DNA of 64,000 nt from Cerioporus squamosus (GCA_022592435.1 JABYQS010000092.1:62001-126000), one strand, 5' to 3'; positions 32,276 through 45,467 are shown, counted from the stretch's first letter. The notes: generated by a model not told the origin, from the letters alone. Program-made: numbers and translations.

Positions 32276-34110
32276 TCAAGCCCTCTCTGCGCCCTTCTCG
32301 GCAGCGGCCTTCTCCGCCTCGAACTCCTTGAGGATGACGAGGTCGAAGCACGGCGAGAACTTGGACTTCGACCTGATCCACGTCCCGTACTTGTAGAACA
32401 GGAACGGACTCGGGGCGAGGACGAGGCAGCAAAGCCCGAGGAGCGTGCACGCCCAGTTGATCCCGAGCTTGTCGAACATCTGCACCGTGAACAACGGGAA
32501 GGCCGCGCCGACGCACGACCGGATGATCGTGTTCGCCGAAAACGCGGACGCGGCGTACTGCAGGTAGGTGTCGACGAGGTACGAGAGGAAGGCATTGAAG
32601 ATGAGCGCGACGCTGGCGCCGATGGGGATGGCCGCGAGGGCGGGGACGATCCAGTGGATGCTCGGGTACTGTCCTGTCCAGCCGAGCCAGAAGCAGCCGA
32701 TGACGAGCAGAGGGGCACCGATCATGGCGCCGTAGAGACGCTCCTCCGGGGGAGGGAAGCCGCGCCACTTCGCGATGAGCTGGGGGTAGTGCTTCGACAG
32801 GGGAACCGTGAGGTATGCGCCGATGGTCGTTCCGAGACCGACGGCGATGAAAATGAGGCCGGACTCGCCGATGTTGAAGCCGCGCGTGCCGACGAAGATG
32901 ACGGGCAGAGCCTCAAACACTGGATAGAATGTCAGCTCAGTGTTAACACCAGGGAAGCAGGGCAAAGACTTACGTGCGTAGAGGATACCATAGACGAGCG
33001 ACAGGTACACCGTGACGAGAAGAAGAATGGGTTCCTGAATGAGCATTATGATCGGACGGTAGAGAGTCCGGTGCAGGATACCCTGGAAGGACCAATCTGA
33101 ACGCTCGTGTTCTGCGTAGAGCTTCGCGTTCGCTTCGGGGTCGGCCTTCCGCAGCCGCTTCGCCTTCCATTGCAGGAGGACAGGTGCATACGTCTCCGGA
33201 AGGAAGACGACCGCGAGCAGCGTGCAGACACCAGCGAACATCATCATGATCCAGAAGACCCATCGCCAGCCGAGGGAACTGTTGGCCACACTGCAAAAAG
33301 GTGGTCAGCGACAAGGGCAAAGAACCGCGTGCAGGAGAACTCACAATCCTCCGGCAATGGGGCCGAGTACTGGACCGACGAAGATACCAGCCGAGAAGAA
33401 CGCGGTTGCACGACCACGGTTGATGGGATCCCAGATATCAACGATGACACCTCCACAGATCGTGAGGGGTGCACATGCGAAGACACCGGTGAGGAAACGG
33501 GTTACGAGCAGCGTCGTGATGTTGTGGGCGAGCGCCTGGCCGAGGTGGAAAAGGACGTAGACGACTAGACATACCCGGAATACAATCCGGCGGCCGAACA
33601 CCTCGGAACCGGGTCCCCAGAGCAGTGGCCCAAGGACGTAACCGCAGAGGAAGATGGAGGTGATGAGGTAACCAACTTCGGTGCTGACGCCGAACTCGGC
33701 CGCTACGAACGCGGCAGCAGCGGAGGGCGCGGACGAGGCAAATGTTCTGAGGGACGAATAACGGTCAGTACGTCATTCGAGACGTGATGTGATCGGGCTA
33801 CATACACGTTGACGGTCGTGAGCGTGCAAAGGACGGTAATGGCCCACTTGCGTCGGTTGGACCAATTTTGGGGATTGGCAGGGTCGTCGGGGCCATCCCA
33901 TTCGACCTTGTAGGGGTCACTCTTACTCTCCGGCGGGATTGGAATGACGCCACCCTCCTTCGGAAGGGGGTCCTGAGGATCGTCGCCGCCGTACTGTTCT
34001 ACGCGAAGCTCTTCGCGGTGCAAGCCCTCCTCGATGCGTGTGTCGAGAACTTGATTGGGGCCGCACACGGTGTCTGAAGACGAACGCGGAGAGGTCGTGC
34101 CTGACATCAT
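32276..34110 (-). CDS. MFS drug/polyamine:H+ antiporter (DHA1-type)
   Basis: Exons 33806-34110, 33345-33746, 32974-33290, 32276-32919 (555 aa, phases agree). A plasma-membrane exporter of the 12-helix MFS. Landmarks: the pre-TM1 motif DPANPQNWSNRRKWAITVLC typical of fungal drug and polyamine transporters; loop motif WGPGSEVFGRRIVFR; the antiporter motif FFSAGIFVGPVLGPIAGG in helix 5; RWVFWIMMMFAG in helix 6; and a Lys/Glu cytoplasmic loop between the halves. The last helices end at YKYGTWIRSKSKFSPCFDL. The N-terminus is long and acidic. Two adjacent ATGs (34110, 34107) are possible starts. Substrate cannot be read from sequence. A TATAAGAG lies about 100 bp upstream. Confidence 0.88.
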
Positions 34111-34212
34111 GAAGCAGTCTGGGGGGTGAACTAGGGACAACTCGTTGGTGAACCAGGTACTGCAGGGCGGGGGAGAGTGAGAAGCCAGAGAAACGACTCA
34201 TCTCGACCGTTT

Positions 34213-34220
34213 CTCTTATA
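34213..34220 (-). promoter_or_regulatory. TATA-like box of the MFS gene
   Basis: Minus-strand TATAAGAG about 103 bp upstream of the MFS start. Confidence 0.45.
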
Positions 34221-35414
34221 CCTGCCGGATCTTGGAAGGATAACCGGCAGCGTGATAATATAGGCGAGGGTAACAAGAGCAGGCCGTCGTCAGCCAGGCC
34301 GCGGCTGCAAGATGAGTAACGAAGATTTTAGATTTGGACCGCAAGAAGGTAATGGACCGGCACAAGTGCTTCCGGTAGCCGGTTCAAGGTTATCTGGCCA
34401 GAGATCCCCGCGGTGTTGCGACGATCGTCCATTCGTTGGCTGACAAAGAAATCGTCGCCCTTCGGCGTCCAACAACGCCGACGAGTTTGTATAGCATCGG
34501 AAGACAAGCGGGAGGCAACAAGCCGTCGAAACTCTCCGCTTGAGACCTCTGCGGCTGCGAGACTGCAAGAGGATAAGATATCGTCTGATGATCCTGTGCA
34601 TGTCGAGTGGGTTAGCGCAAAAGCTTTCCAAGCAAGTTGCGTGCAGGGCGTGATATCGACGTGAGGTTACAGATCTATCCGACAGTAGCCGGAGTCCGAT
34701 CGAGGCTTCTTGAATGCCGGATGGAGCCGTCGGGCCCGTTTTGGCCATCCGTGCCTTTCTCGTGCCGCCCAAAAATGCGCAGAATCTCCTCCTTCGCATC
34801 TTCTTGGAATGAGCACCAGACGTGATGGGTACATACGCACCCACAACGTAAGTATGCATGTTACTTGGCTCGAGAGCCATAGAGGGTGAGAGAGCGGTAG
34901 CCGCACGCGTTCGGCAAGCTGTCATGTATTTCATGTGCGGCCAGCCTTTCCGCTGCGGCGGCCGAGGACCGTCGACCATGGCCAGAGCAGTACTCAGTAG
35001 CGTATCCGGACTTTATTTATTTCTTACCCCACGGGCAATTCGGCAGCGCGCAGACTACAGGTAACCAGAATGCCTGAACCCTACAACGTCGTACCGGTTA
35101 CATCTTCCTCGCCTGGTACCGCTGGGGGAACCCCGTTAGCACCGAAAGCGGATGTACCGTCGTGGACATGCGACCAGCTAGAAGCTGCACAAGGTACATC
35201 AGCCGAAAGCGCTCAGCTAGAAGGATGTCCATGTTCGACACGCGACGTCGTATCGTCCGGCGATAGCTACCAGCTTCGTACTGGGAGACGTCGAGAACCA
35301 GACGGGCACGCCACAGTCCGACTGCGTCCAGCGGACTCAAGAATGGATCCCCATTATATAAACTGCAGACGACCGACTGAACAGCGAACAGCCGAAGCAC
35401 GCGCACCCCCGTCG
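34221..35414. other. Intergenic interval with one unsupported ORF
   Basis: Lies between the MFS promoter and the 3' end of NDC1. A minus-strand open frame of 229 codons starts with a true ATG (34979) and ends at 34290, but it shows no intron, domain or compositional sign of coding, so I do not call it. A tatataa motif occurs at about 35354. Confidence 0.4.
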
Positions 35415-38101
35415 TCAGTTGTAGTCCACGAAGCCCTGCAGCTTCTTCGCGATCCGCGGCGGAAACCTGAACGCAGACAGCTTCTCCCCAAACGTTCGCA
35501 CAATCTGCACAATCCCGTCCTTGATTGCTGTTCGTGTTCGCAAGCAGTCAGCGAGGGGGCACGAGATGAAAACACGGGACGATCAAAGCGGCCGCAGACG
35601 TACCATCGCTGACGACACTCAGCACCTCGCTCGCCCGCGCAGCCTCCATCGCGAGCGTCTCCTTCTCCGCCACCTCCTTGATCGGCAGCTCCTTCAGCTT
35701 ATCGGGCCCAGGCAGCGTGTACTTCGCGTTCAGTTCGGCCTGGTAGTCTTCCAGCGCAGTGAGGAAAGACAGCAGAGCCTCGATCATCTTGGGAGTGTCG
35801 CGCTGGACGACGCCGTAGCGGTCTTCCGTCAGGGACGCGCAGACGAGGCGACAGAGCACTGTCAGTGTCACAGATCCGATGCGCACAGTAAGCCACCACA
35901 GCCCGCAATCAGCGAAGAAGCCGAGGACGCACCTTCTGCGGCGAGCGCGTCCATGTGTCGGTTCGGGAGGCTCGTCTCCGCGAGCCTGTGAACCCGCTCC
36001 CTCGTCCACCACGCCCGCACCTGGCCCGCAGTCTCCACGACGCTCCTCGGGACGTACAAGCCTATCGCCTTGCTCGCGCCCTCCCGCCACTTGCCCTTCG
36101 TCTGGCTGACAATCGCCGCCACGTTCTCTTCTGCCTTCTTCACTGTCTCCACTGCGGCGCTGGGACCAGGCGTGGAAGGCATGACAGATCGGAACAGCTC
36201 TGGGATGTGCGACGCGCCTGCCTCAGCTGTCTCCGACACGGCCGCAGCGATTGGGCCGTCTGACGCAAGCGTGTCCAGCGCCGCGCGAAGAGGGGACGAC
36301 TGGGCAGGCTTGAAGACAGGTGCACGGATCAGCGGCGTCGCAGGTGCGGGCAGGGGTAGAGCCGACTTGGCTTGCGGAGCAGGTGCAGCTGCAGGCGCTG
36401 TAAGGTACGATGAGTTGCCGGCCACAGGAGAGCGAGAAGGAGCGTACCGAATGACGCGGGCTGGCCTTTGCGGAGGAACAACTGATAGTCGTGTCCGAGG
36501 GTGAGAAGGGACGCGCGGGCGAGCGTCGACCACATGCTCGGGTTGTACTTCTGATCACCAAAGAGCGCAGTGCGGCGAGCGCTGGCGGCTGGCGAGTCCT
36601 CCGTCGCAAACCCTCGCAGCTCAGCATAGGCGAAGTGCTTGAGGTACGCATCGGTGGATGTGATGCCAGAGACCAAGGTCAGCCCTGGGTCAGCGGTGTG
36701 ATTTGCAACTGTGACGGACTGAATGCCGCGACAGTCAGACCCCGCCTACAAACGATAGTGGGACGACATACCTCTGCGACAATGGAGTCAAACGAGCTCT
36801 CCGCGAACTCCCAGATGCCAACTGTGCTTAGCGCGAGGTAGAACGTCCGGCTGACGAGCGACCAGTGTCGGTTCAAGAGCATCAGCGTCCACTGGCCGCG
36901 GAGGAAGTGCGCGGTGAATGGCCGAAGTAGCATGGGAACCAACGGCAACTGGTAAAGCAGAGGGAGGACCGTGGACCGTGTGAGAGCGAATGCTGCCAGG
37001 TGTGCGATTGTGACCATGAGCGTATATACAAGGCTCGTGAGGACGACAGTCACGACGCGCGCGAGGCCGAACGACTGCAACTTCTCGTTCGAACCCGTCA
37101 GCGAAGTCCATCGAATGGCAAACCGGTCTAGGAGGACGCAACGCAAGAGGCATGCGCATGCGACGAACGCTTGAGAGGAGAGGACATAGATCAGATGTCC
37201 ATTGAGGTAGTACGGATGTTTCCTGTCCAGAGAGGTGATCAGTGACTGAGAATACAAGAGCAAACAGGCATTGGGGGCGTGGGCTCTCCTGAAGTGTACC
37301 GTGAGCCGCGGCTCGGTGCCCTAGAGGCTTGTCGAGACCTCGCGGAGAGGACCCACATTGAGCACAACCGACGAGCTCGAGCACACACCAGTACCATTGA
37401 CACACGCCATCCGGTAACAGCGTCATGTACCCTTACGACTGAAGACGCTGTCTGCTTAGGCAAGGCCAATAGCTCACGCGGAGCCGTCGCAAGCGAGTCG
37501 AAGAGACAGACGTGACACATACCTAGACTTGACAAACAGAGATAGACGAGAGTGTGGCTCCATGGTAGGCTCATATGCACCGGTAATGAGGATATGTAGG
37601 ATGGCAAGGGAAAGGGACGAGGCGATGTACGTTAACAGGGCGTGGTATGTGCTCTGCTTCTTGAACGCCCCGCTCAACGTCTTGGATGGTGATGTCGCGG
37701 GCGTCGGGGCAGCTACACCCATCCGTAAAATGTGAACCAAAACGTGGTGAAACGAAGTTGTGGTCCTGCTCACCGACGAGATGAACTTTCCGCAATACCA
37801 CTACAGGGAGTGCCCCTGCGCAGAAGGTTATTACCGCGTAGGCCAGCGTCGAGGGCGTGATTGGCATCAACAGCGAGTCTCTGCTCCTAGTGCCCCATGT
37901 CCTCCATGTTATAACAAGTACCCAGCAGACGACAGCGGCTTGCAGGAAGGTTTTGTACAGTCGGTGGCGCAAGACGCCTTTGACGAGAGGTTCGTACAGC
38001 TGGGACGCTGGCGGTATCGTGGGCGCAGTTCGTGACAGTAGCGTGGAGGGTATCGCCCGCACGGGCATTGATGGCGTTCGTGGCGCAAGAGCCGTTGACA
38101 T
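35415..38101 (-). CDS. NDC1: Nuclear pore transmembrane nucleoporin NDC1
   Basis: Seven exons: 37774-38101, 37523-37712, 36772-37222, 36448-36718, 35933-36397, 35604-35858, 35415-35527 (690 aa, all phases agree). Ndc1 anchors nuclear pore complexes and spindle pole bodies in the nuclear envelope. The N-terminal half has about six hydrophobic segments: YKTFLQAAVVCWVLVITW, LAYAVITFCAGALPVVVL, LLTYIASSLSLAILHILITG, YVLSSQAFVACACLLRCVLL and others. The C-terminal half is soluble with helical parts (VETVKKAEENVAAIVSQTKG; KMIEALLSFLTALEDYQAEL). It ends IAKKLQGFVDYN. The linker near residue 480 is Ala/Pro-rich. The intron 37223-37522 (300 nt) is unusually long for this window. Identification rests on overall layout and characteristic segments, not a single motif. 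Confidence 0.8.
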
Positions 38102-38658
38102 CGTCGTGGACGGCGAGGAAGACGCAAAACAAGACGCAAAACACGACGAGCTCCGACTTCGCGTCGTCGCGTCAAAGGCGCGTCTACAGTCACGTGTTGG
38201 GTCGCGATCTTCAGCGCCCGTACTAGTCCTCCTCCTTCTGCTCTTGTCCTCCTCCTCCAAGAGTCCCAGCAACTATCGATCGTTTTCTGCTACTTGCTGC
38301 TGCTCAATCCTATCCATGGACCTTGACTCAACTACAACTCAGCCCGGGTTGTCAAATGTTCGTGACACTGCGTACTCTACCATCGCATGGGATTCATACG
38401 ATAGAACTACAAAACCAACTGCCAACCGCTTAACAGTCGAGATTGATAGGCCAGAAGAATCACCAGGTATGCAAGCTCTTTCTTGGGCCAGTCATCCAGT
38501 CAGGCTCGATCTAGACGGCACGGTCGTCTTCCATTGAGGCTGGCTTGTGAGCCTCCCGTCAGCCGCAAGACTGGTCTCGTCACCCAGCGACTCCGCCCCT
38601 GCTTGGCTTGCGTATCCCATCCCAGACCTTCCGCGACTATCCTAGGCGGCCGCTCACG
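38102..38658. promoter_or_regulatory. Divergent promoter region of NDC1 and the 38659 gene
   Basis: About 560 bp between two divergently transcribed starts. No convincing TATA box; open frames crossing it are chance. Confidence 0.4.
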
Positions 38659-39849
38659 ATGGCCAAGCTCTCGAAGAGAAGACACTCCACGGCTAGCGTC
38701 GGTCGCTTCATCCTGGATGTCATCAAGCCTACGCCCGGGCTGTCTAACCTGGGGAAGCGCAGCCGAGGAAACGACTCGTCGGAGGACGAAACCATTCAAC
38801 TTGCCGACACCCCTTCTGTACCCCCTGCCGCGGCGAGCTCATCTCACGCGGCTTGCGTCGCGCTTCAGAATGAGGACCTCTCCGAAGACGCAGTGGTCAT
38901 CACCTCGCTGAACGTCATCCCGTTCTGCTGCCATGCCGATCTCGTCACCATGTCCCGAACCCAGCTGCTCTCCGTTGCGGCGACCCTGAACGCAAAGCTT
39001 CCTGCGGCGATGCAGATCGACACCAGCCCCTCCCGTCCGGACACCTGGATCCGCAACTCCATCGAGGTACTGGTCGGCATCCGCGACTCCATGCCGGAGC
39101 CCGACATCGGTCCAGTAACGCGTTCACGCGGTCGCTCAGTCGTTCTGAACACCCCCACGCCCACGACCCCTCGCACAACCAGAGGTCGCCACATGCCTCC
39201 CAGCCCCATGTCCCCGCTTGCCAGCCGCGGCCGCCCGAGCATGTCCTTCGGCACTCCCTCCCTCGCAGTCCTGCGCGAGGACTCCGAGGAGAACCACCCG
39301 GAGGGACGTCCGCAGAAGAAGCGCCGCACTGAGAACTCGCTTCCGTTCGACCCTGCGCGTCCCATCAAGCGTGCGCAAGGGCGTCGCGTCTCTCCTCTTC
39401 TGGTCAAGGCGGAGTCTGCGCCTAGGGCTATAGGAGCTGCTGCCGGGGCCCGCATTCTCCGGTCGCGCAGCACGCCCAACCCTTCTGCTGCTCCTGCTGC
39501 TCAACCTCCCACCCCGACCGGCATCCTTCGGCGCAGCGGTCACTCCCGGGGTGGTCGTGCAACGAAGAGCCACGGTTTGGCGATGACCTCAACCCCGAAG
39601 AAACGCGCGGTAGCAGCAGTGAACTCGCCCGCGGCGGCTGGTCAGCGAACGAGGTCGCTGCTCGCAGAGGTTCAGAACGTCAACATGACGGCGAGGAGGT
39701 ACGACGGAAGTGGGACGCGGGTACCGAAGGGGAAAGCTTGCGAGGACAGCGCGGAGCTCGAGGATCTCACATTCGGACTCGATGGGCTGACGATGCCGAT
39801 GGTTAGCGCGAGCACGCAGTACTCCGACATGGAACTTTGCAGCTATTGA
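38659..39849 (+). CDS. Ser/Pro/Arg-rich nuclear-type protein, 396 aa, unrecognised
   Basis: A single-exon frame from ATG 38659 (MAKLSKRRHSTASVGRFILD) to 39849. It contains many Thr-Pro and Ser-Pro sites (TPTPTTPRTTRGRHMPPSPM), basic clusters resembling nuclear-localisation signals (PQKKRRTEN; TPKKRAV), and a short acidic segment (RGNDSSEDETIQLAD). The region ADLVTMSRTQLLSVAATLNA is the only stretch likely to be a folded helix. The end (AELEDLTFGLDGLTMPM) is hydrophobic and acidic. It looks like a disordered phosphoprotein, perhaps cell-cycle regulated, which is inference. Divergent from NDC1. No family recognised. Confidence 0.7.
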   Translation: MAKLSKRRHSTASVGRFILDVIKPTPGLSNLGKRSRGNDSSEDETIQLADTPSVPPAAASSSHAACVALQNEDLSEDAVVITSLNVIPFCCHADLVTMSRTQLLSVAATLNAKLPAAMQIDTSPSRPDTWIRNSIEVLVGIRDSMPEPDIGPVTRSRGRSVVLNTPTPTTPRTTRGRHMPPSPMSPLASRGRPSMSFGTPSLAVLREDSEENHPEGRPQKKRRTENSLPFDPARPIKRAQGRRVSPLLVKAESAPRAIGAAAGARILRSRSTPNPSAAPAAQPPTPTGILRRSGHSRGGRATKSHGLAMTSTPKKRAVAAVNSPAAAGQRTRSLLAEVQNVNMTARRYDGSGTRVPKGKACEDSAELEDLTFGLDGLTMPMVSASTQYSDMELCSY

Positions 39850-40116
39850 ACAGTGGTACGAGTCCCCTACACTTTCGCCTGTCGTATTGTGAATTTGTCG
39901 GCCGTGATGTTGTAGTTCCCAGTACCATGATTTGGTTCCCGTACCCATGCGTGTCGGCGATGATCTGCAAATTGCAATGTTGCGTTCGTTCCCAGAGAAG
40001 CGAGGGGCCCGGGCAAGCATTTGGATAGCTCAGGATATGATGTACACATGGGTATTACAGCAGTCGTCAGCGAGTCAGTTGACATATTTCGTCTACACAT
40101 CCACTCATGGAAGTCC

Positions 40117-40813
40117 TCAGAGTGCAGCCAAGACAGCATCAACTCCCGAAACAGTGACCTGGGTCGGGTCAGGCTCAACCTGCACGACCAACCATCGTCA
40201 GCTACTGGTATGACAACGCAAGAACCGCGAGACTCACCCCGAGGTACTTGATCTTCCCGTCATCGAGGACGATCGCGTACCGTGTCGTGCGCTTGCCGAG
40301 CCCAATGCCGAGACCGCTCAGATCGACGTCCAAGCCGAGCTTGGAAGACCACTGCGCGTCGGGGTCAGAGAGCGCGAGGATCTTGTCGCCGAAGCCGAGG
40401 ATGCGGCTCCATCCGCTCAGCACGAACGGGTCGTTCGCGGACACAACCGCAACGACGTCCACGCCCTTCGCCTTGAGCTCGGGGACCTTCGCGAGGTACG
40501 GCGGGGCGTGGTTTGCATGGCAGGATGGCTGTCACAGGGCGCCGCAGTCAGCGTTGGCTGCGCCAGTGTGGGACTGAGACGTACAGTGAATGCTCCGGGG
40601 ACGGCGAAGAGGACGACCTTCTTGCCCTTCCACGCGTCAGTGGAGAGCTTAGTGGCTATGTGATGTCGCATGGTCAGCAGCCAGACGAGCGACGGATGGA
40701 CGGGCGGACGTACGGATACCACACGCGCTGTGCTCCTCGAGCTCGGGCGTGTACGGAACATGCACGAAGGTGCCCTGGGGAACCGCGTCGCCGACGTTGA
40801 CAGTGGGTGCCAT
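40117..40813 (-). CDS. Prx5-type (AHP1-like) peroxiredoxin 2
   Basis: Exons 40714-40813, 40585-40655, 40238-40528, 40117-40179 (174 aa, phases agree). Paralogue of the gene at 27726. Begins MAPTVNVGDAVPQGTFVHVP; the peroxidatic Cys is in PGAFTPSCHANHAPPYLAKV; also VDVVAVVSANDPFVLSGWSR and ALSDPDAQWSSKLG; ends VTVSGVDAVLAAL. Relative to peroxiredoxin 1 it has lost the intron between FGDK and ILALSD and has two extra residues (GLGIGLGKRTTR). Upstream in the same frame is a region that could encode an extension, but an AT-rich TATA-like motif (40895-40904) favours the short form. Both paralogues keep the catalytic Cys, so both should be active. Confidence 0.92.
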
Positions 40814-41850
40814 GTTGTTCTTTGAGTAGCGAGGGTGGTGAGTGGGCGTACGGCGAGGTGGGTTGACGACTCCTAGGCATCGCGGGTTCAGTGTCTTAAA
40901 TATCTCCTCCAGCGTCCTCGGAAACTCTATCGTAGCATCGACGAGCCGGGTCCATGGCTCACTGCTCACGAACGCGGTCACGAGAGTCATGTGCTCGTTT
41001 TCGTCAGCATTTGAAAGCCAGTGGGGAACGTACCGAACGTCCGCGGTTCTCGTTCCCACCTGCACCGCACTCCTCAGCCTTCGCAGCGCGGAAGGGCTTC
41101 CGCCATAGGCTGCAGCTGTGGTGCTTCCGCTATCGGGACGAGAAGATGCGAAGCACACGCCACTCCTGATGTGCGAAGTTGACAGTTCGACGTCTGAACG
41201 TTTGAACAATGGACAGGTCGGATGTTTTGACCAATCAGTCAGGGCCTGGCCATTTCCGAGCCAGAGAGGCTCTTGGGAGGAACAAATGCAAGTGAGGCAT
41301 GCTTGACAGCTTGTCGAGGCCGCATAACCTTCGAGTAACAACGCCGAGAGATGAAACTCACGTGGGAAGCTGCATAATCCAACAGCGCAGGTTCAAGCGG
41401 TATGTATCTCCAATGAACATCAAGTGCGGGTGAGCCAATGATCGACCGCGTAATGCGCCACGACGGCGACAGTGGCGACATGCCAGGAAGAACTCACCCC
41501 TTCGCACAAGCTCATGCCCCAAGTGGAGAAGATGTTCTTATCTCTTGCTCTATGACGGGCGAGATTGCGAAAGGAACTCGTGCGATGATGTGTGCCTCGC
41601 TTGTGTTTGCTATCGACGCGCCCTCGACGAAGCCATCTGTTCGACCGGAATCTTCTCATATCGCGGTGTGAGTGGATTAAGAACATATATTGTACGATAC
41701 GTGGACTTGCAGCGCTAGCGGTATGTGGTGGACCGTGGCGCCGAAGATGTTTTGTTCGCCCTCGAAGACTGTGAGGAAGCTTCAGACTGGACTAAACTCA
41801 CTGGGTCCGTGAGGCGCACTGACCACACAGTCCATGATGTATGTAGGTCT
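40814..41850. other. Gene-free interval
   Basis: About 1 kb upstream of peroxiredoxin 2 and downstream of the cyclophilin gene. A weak TATA-like cttaaatatc (40895-40904, minus) lies near peroxiredoxin 2. Nothing else supported. Confidence 0.5.
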
Positions 41851-42685
<835 letters not shown>

Positions 42686-43366
42686 GGTGGTCGCGGGATA
42701 CAGCAAGTACCAGTGAGACGATGACGGACGGAAAGCAGAAGGCGGGCGCTCCCAACCCGCTATGACTTTTGCTTAGTCATCCCCAGCAACGCTATGCAAC
42801 GTTGCATACTGTAAGTTTGAGCTACTTAATTTGAACCACTACAGTATTCTGGTACACGGTACGACCAGTCCAAGGCTGCTGCACTATCTTGGCTCTGGCG
42901 GCGTAGTCTTACCTGAAAGCAGTTAAGGACAGATAATACGACTCCCCGCAATTGCCCCGCAACCTCACTTGCTCGCGTTTATCATTCACGACAGCATCTC
43001 CCGCCACGAGAACTGTCCAGCAACCGTCAACATCATGACGGACGAGTCTAGTCTGCGTACGGGAGACCACGCACATCTGTCAATGCTCAGAATCTCCGTG
43101 TACAAGGAGGCAGTGGCACTTCCGATCCGGAAGTTCACAGCCTTTCGGACCACGGGCCTGAGGCACACAGTCACAGTGGGCGACAGTACTTAGTGCGGAC
43201 ACTGATAGTACTTACAGTCGTCAACTACACAGACCTGCACTTGCCAGAGCTCTACCCTGCTCCTTTGTAAGACTAATGCTACGCCACGTTGATGTCCTCA
43301 AGGTGAGCATTGAGCGAGCTAATGTTGCGTAGCCTCCCGAAGCTTATTCCTCGCTCACCAGCTTTG
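42686..43366. promoter_or_regulatory. Divergent promoter region of the cyclophilin and HET genes
   Basis: About 680 bp without a supported gene. Just upstream of the HET start, an ATG at about 43276 followed by a gtgagc donor at 43303 could be a 5' leader exon, but I see no need for it. Confidence 0.4.
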
Positions 43367-45467
43367 ATGTGGTTCCTCCGCACTAGTCGCGCTGAGCTGC
43401 AACACTTCAGTCAACCTCCGCAGAGATACGCCATCCTCTCGCACGTGTGGGGAGATGACGACTTGCAATCGTTCCAGGACGTTCAGGCGTTGCATACCCA
43501 CGCAGTATGTGGTAAAGACAATCCGCGCGCCCGGGCATCTCCCAAGATACGAGGATGTTGCATCTACGCTGAGGCGCAGGGTTTCGAGTGGCTCTGGATA
43601 GACACTTGCTGCATTGACAAGTCAAGCAGCGCCGAGCTCTCGGAGGCCATCAACTCCATGTACCAGTGGTATGCGAGGGCCACCGTCTGCTACGTCTACT
43701 TGCACGACGTATCCGCCGAGGCCGATCCCAGCGCTCGCACATCACCCTTCCGCCGGAGCAAGTGGTTCACTCGCGGCTGGACGCTGCAAGAGCTCATCGC
43801 TCCCAAACGAGTCTGCTTCCTCTCCCACGACTGGGTCTACCTCGGCGACAAGGCTCTCTTCGCTCGACTCTTGGAGCAAATCACTGGCATCGACGTGGAT
43901 GTCCTCACTTTCCACATCCAACCCTCCTCCGTACCGATCGCCAAGAGGATGCAGTGGGCTTCCCAGCGCAAGACCACCCGCATCGAGGACGAGGCCTACT
44001 CTCTGATGGGTATTTTCGGGGTTCACATGGCCACGATCTACGGTGAGGGCAGGCAGGCCTTCAGGCGACTCCAAGAGGAGATTATGAAGAACATCGCCGA
44101 TCATACCCTCCTTACCTGGGGGCTGGGATTGCCTGGCGACCACTTCGCGGGCAGGTACTTGATCAAGCCGATGGTGCGGTGTAGCTTGCTCGCGCGCTCT
44201 GCTGCAGACTTCTGGCAGCCCCAGGCAGACGTTCTTACCACATCCGTGTCCGAGTATTGGAGTGCTCTCGAGCGTGCAGGCCTCCCGTCGGACCACTCTA
44301 CAGGCCATACTGAGGTGAGTAGCTGAATGAAGGTTCGCTCATGGCATGCGTTCTAATTCGTGTCATACGTCGCATCTGCAGGTGCTCAGGAGCTGCGATC
44401 CCGCTTCCTTCCAGATACCGGAGTTTTCCTTGACCAGTCACGGCATCCGCGCACGGCTTCCCATCATCGATATTCACTACCGACGGCCTGTGGCTGGGAA
44501 GCCTGCCACGCACGCTGTTGCGCTACTGGCATGCACAACCCGGCATCGTTCTACGCTCATCGGGCTGCTCCTATACCTCCTCGATGATTCCGGATCCTAC
44601 AGTGTCGGCTGGACAAGTTCGGAGAGTCTCGGTTCCAATCCCAGAACCGCTCGCGACGACCCACGGTGGTTGTACTTCGAACCAACTCCGGACTTCATCG
44701 AGAAGTTCTTCCGAAAGCGGGCGGGACAAGCGCTGTACCAGTGGAAGAACATCTACATCACCCAGGACCAGGTTCCGGACTGGGAAGACCCATATCCTAT
44801 TGCCAGAGTTTTGCCTCCGACAGGCATCGTAGACGTCAGGCTCGGTCGCTGTTTCCTCCCCGTGTGGACGGCCAATCAGCTCCAGTCGTACGGGTTCATT
44901 CCTCTCTGCGCTCCCAATGAGGCAGCCGACGACCTCCACACCGTCCGCACTCTGGATTCTGCCAGCCAGAGGACAGTGACGTACGCGTTCTTTAACGTGA
45001 TCACCAAGGAGCTTCTCTACATTCACCTTGGGTACTGCCGAGACGACCGTTCGGAGGTACCGCGCCTCTGGTTGACCGTCGATCTGTCAGGCCAGTACGC
45101 CGACAGTCTCCGACGCGTGACTCGCGCGCACCTCCCTCAGCACGGCGGCATTTGCAACCTGCTAGGACCCGCGCACGTCCACCAGTGGGCGTTGTGGGAC
45201 CGTACGGCTGTGTTCGAGCACTGGAGACAGCCTCGCCGGCACCGCCTGTTCGGAGACGCCCTCAGGTCGGTCAGGATCTACATGCGCAATTGGGCCACGG
45301 TCTCCTCTGACCCACCATGGGACGGCTATGACCCGTCCGACACGTTCGACAACGTAGACGGGTTGGGAGAACAACTGTGGGAGATCCATGTCAGACTATC
45401 TGGGTCCGCCTTCGACCGGCTTGCTGTGCTGTGTGCCCATAAAGATGTCCCCCAGAATGATACATGA
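43367..45467 (+). CDS. HET-domain protein (heterokaryon incompatibility type)
   Basis: Two exons, 43367-44314 and 44382-45467 (677 aa), joined by a 67-nt intron with matching phase. The start MWFLRTSRAELQHF is the usual beginning of basidiomycete HET proteins. The HET domain shows its three blocks: RYAILSHVWGDDDLQSF (about residues 20-36), GFEWLWIDTCCIDKSSSAEL with the following MYQWYARATVCYVYL, and SKWFTRGWTLQELIAPKRV. Then comes RIEDEAYSLMGIFGVHMATI and IYGEGRQAFRRLQEEI. The C-terminal ~360 residues have no repeat or known domain. HET proteins can trigger cell death after fusion of unlike hyphae; whether this one does is unknown, as basidiomycetes carry many copies. Confidence 0.92.

Noticed and set aside
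32098..32718. 206-codon Ser/Arg-rich minus-strand frame
   Set aside because: Shadow of the MFS last exon in another frame.
34290..34979. 229-codon minus-strand ORF with a true ATG
   Set aside because: Codon use looks random, no domain, signal or intron; no supporting evidence beyond length.
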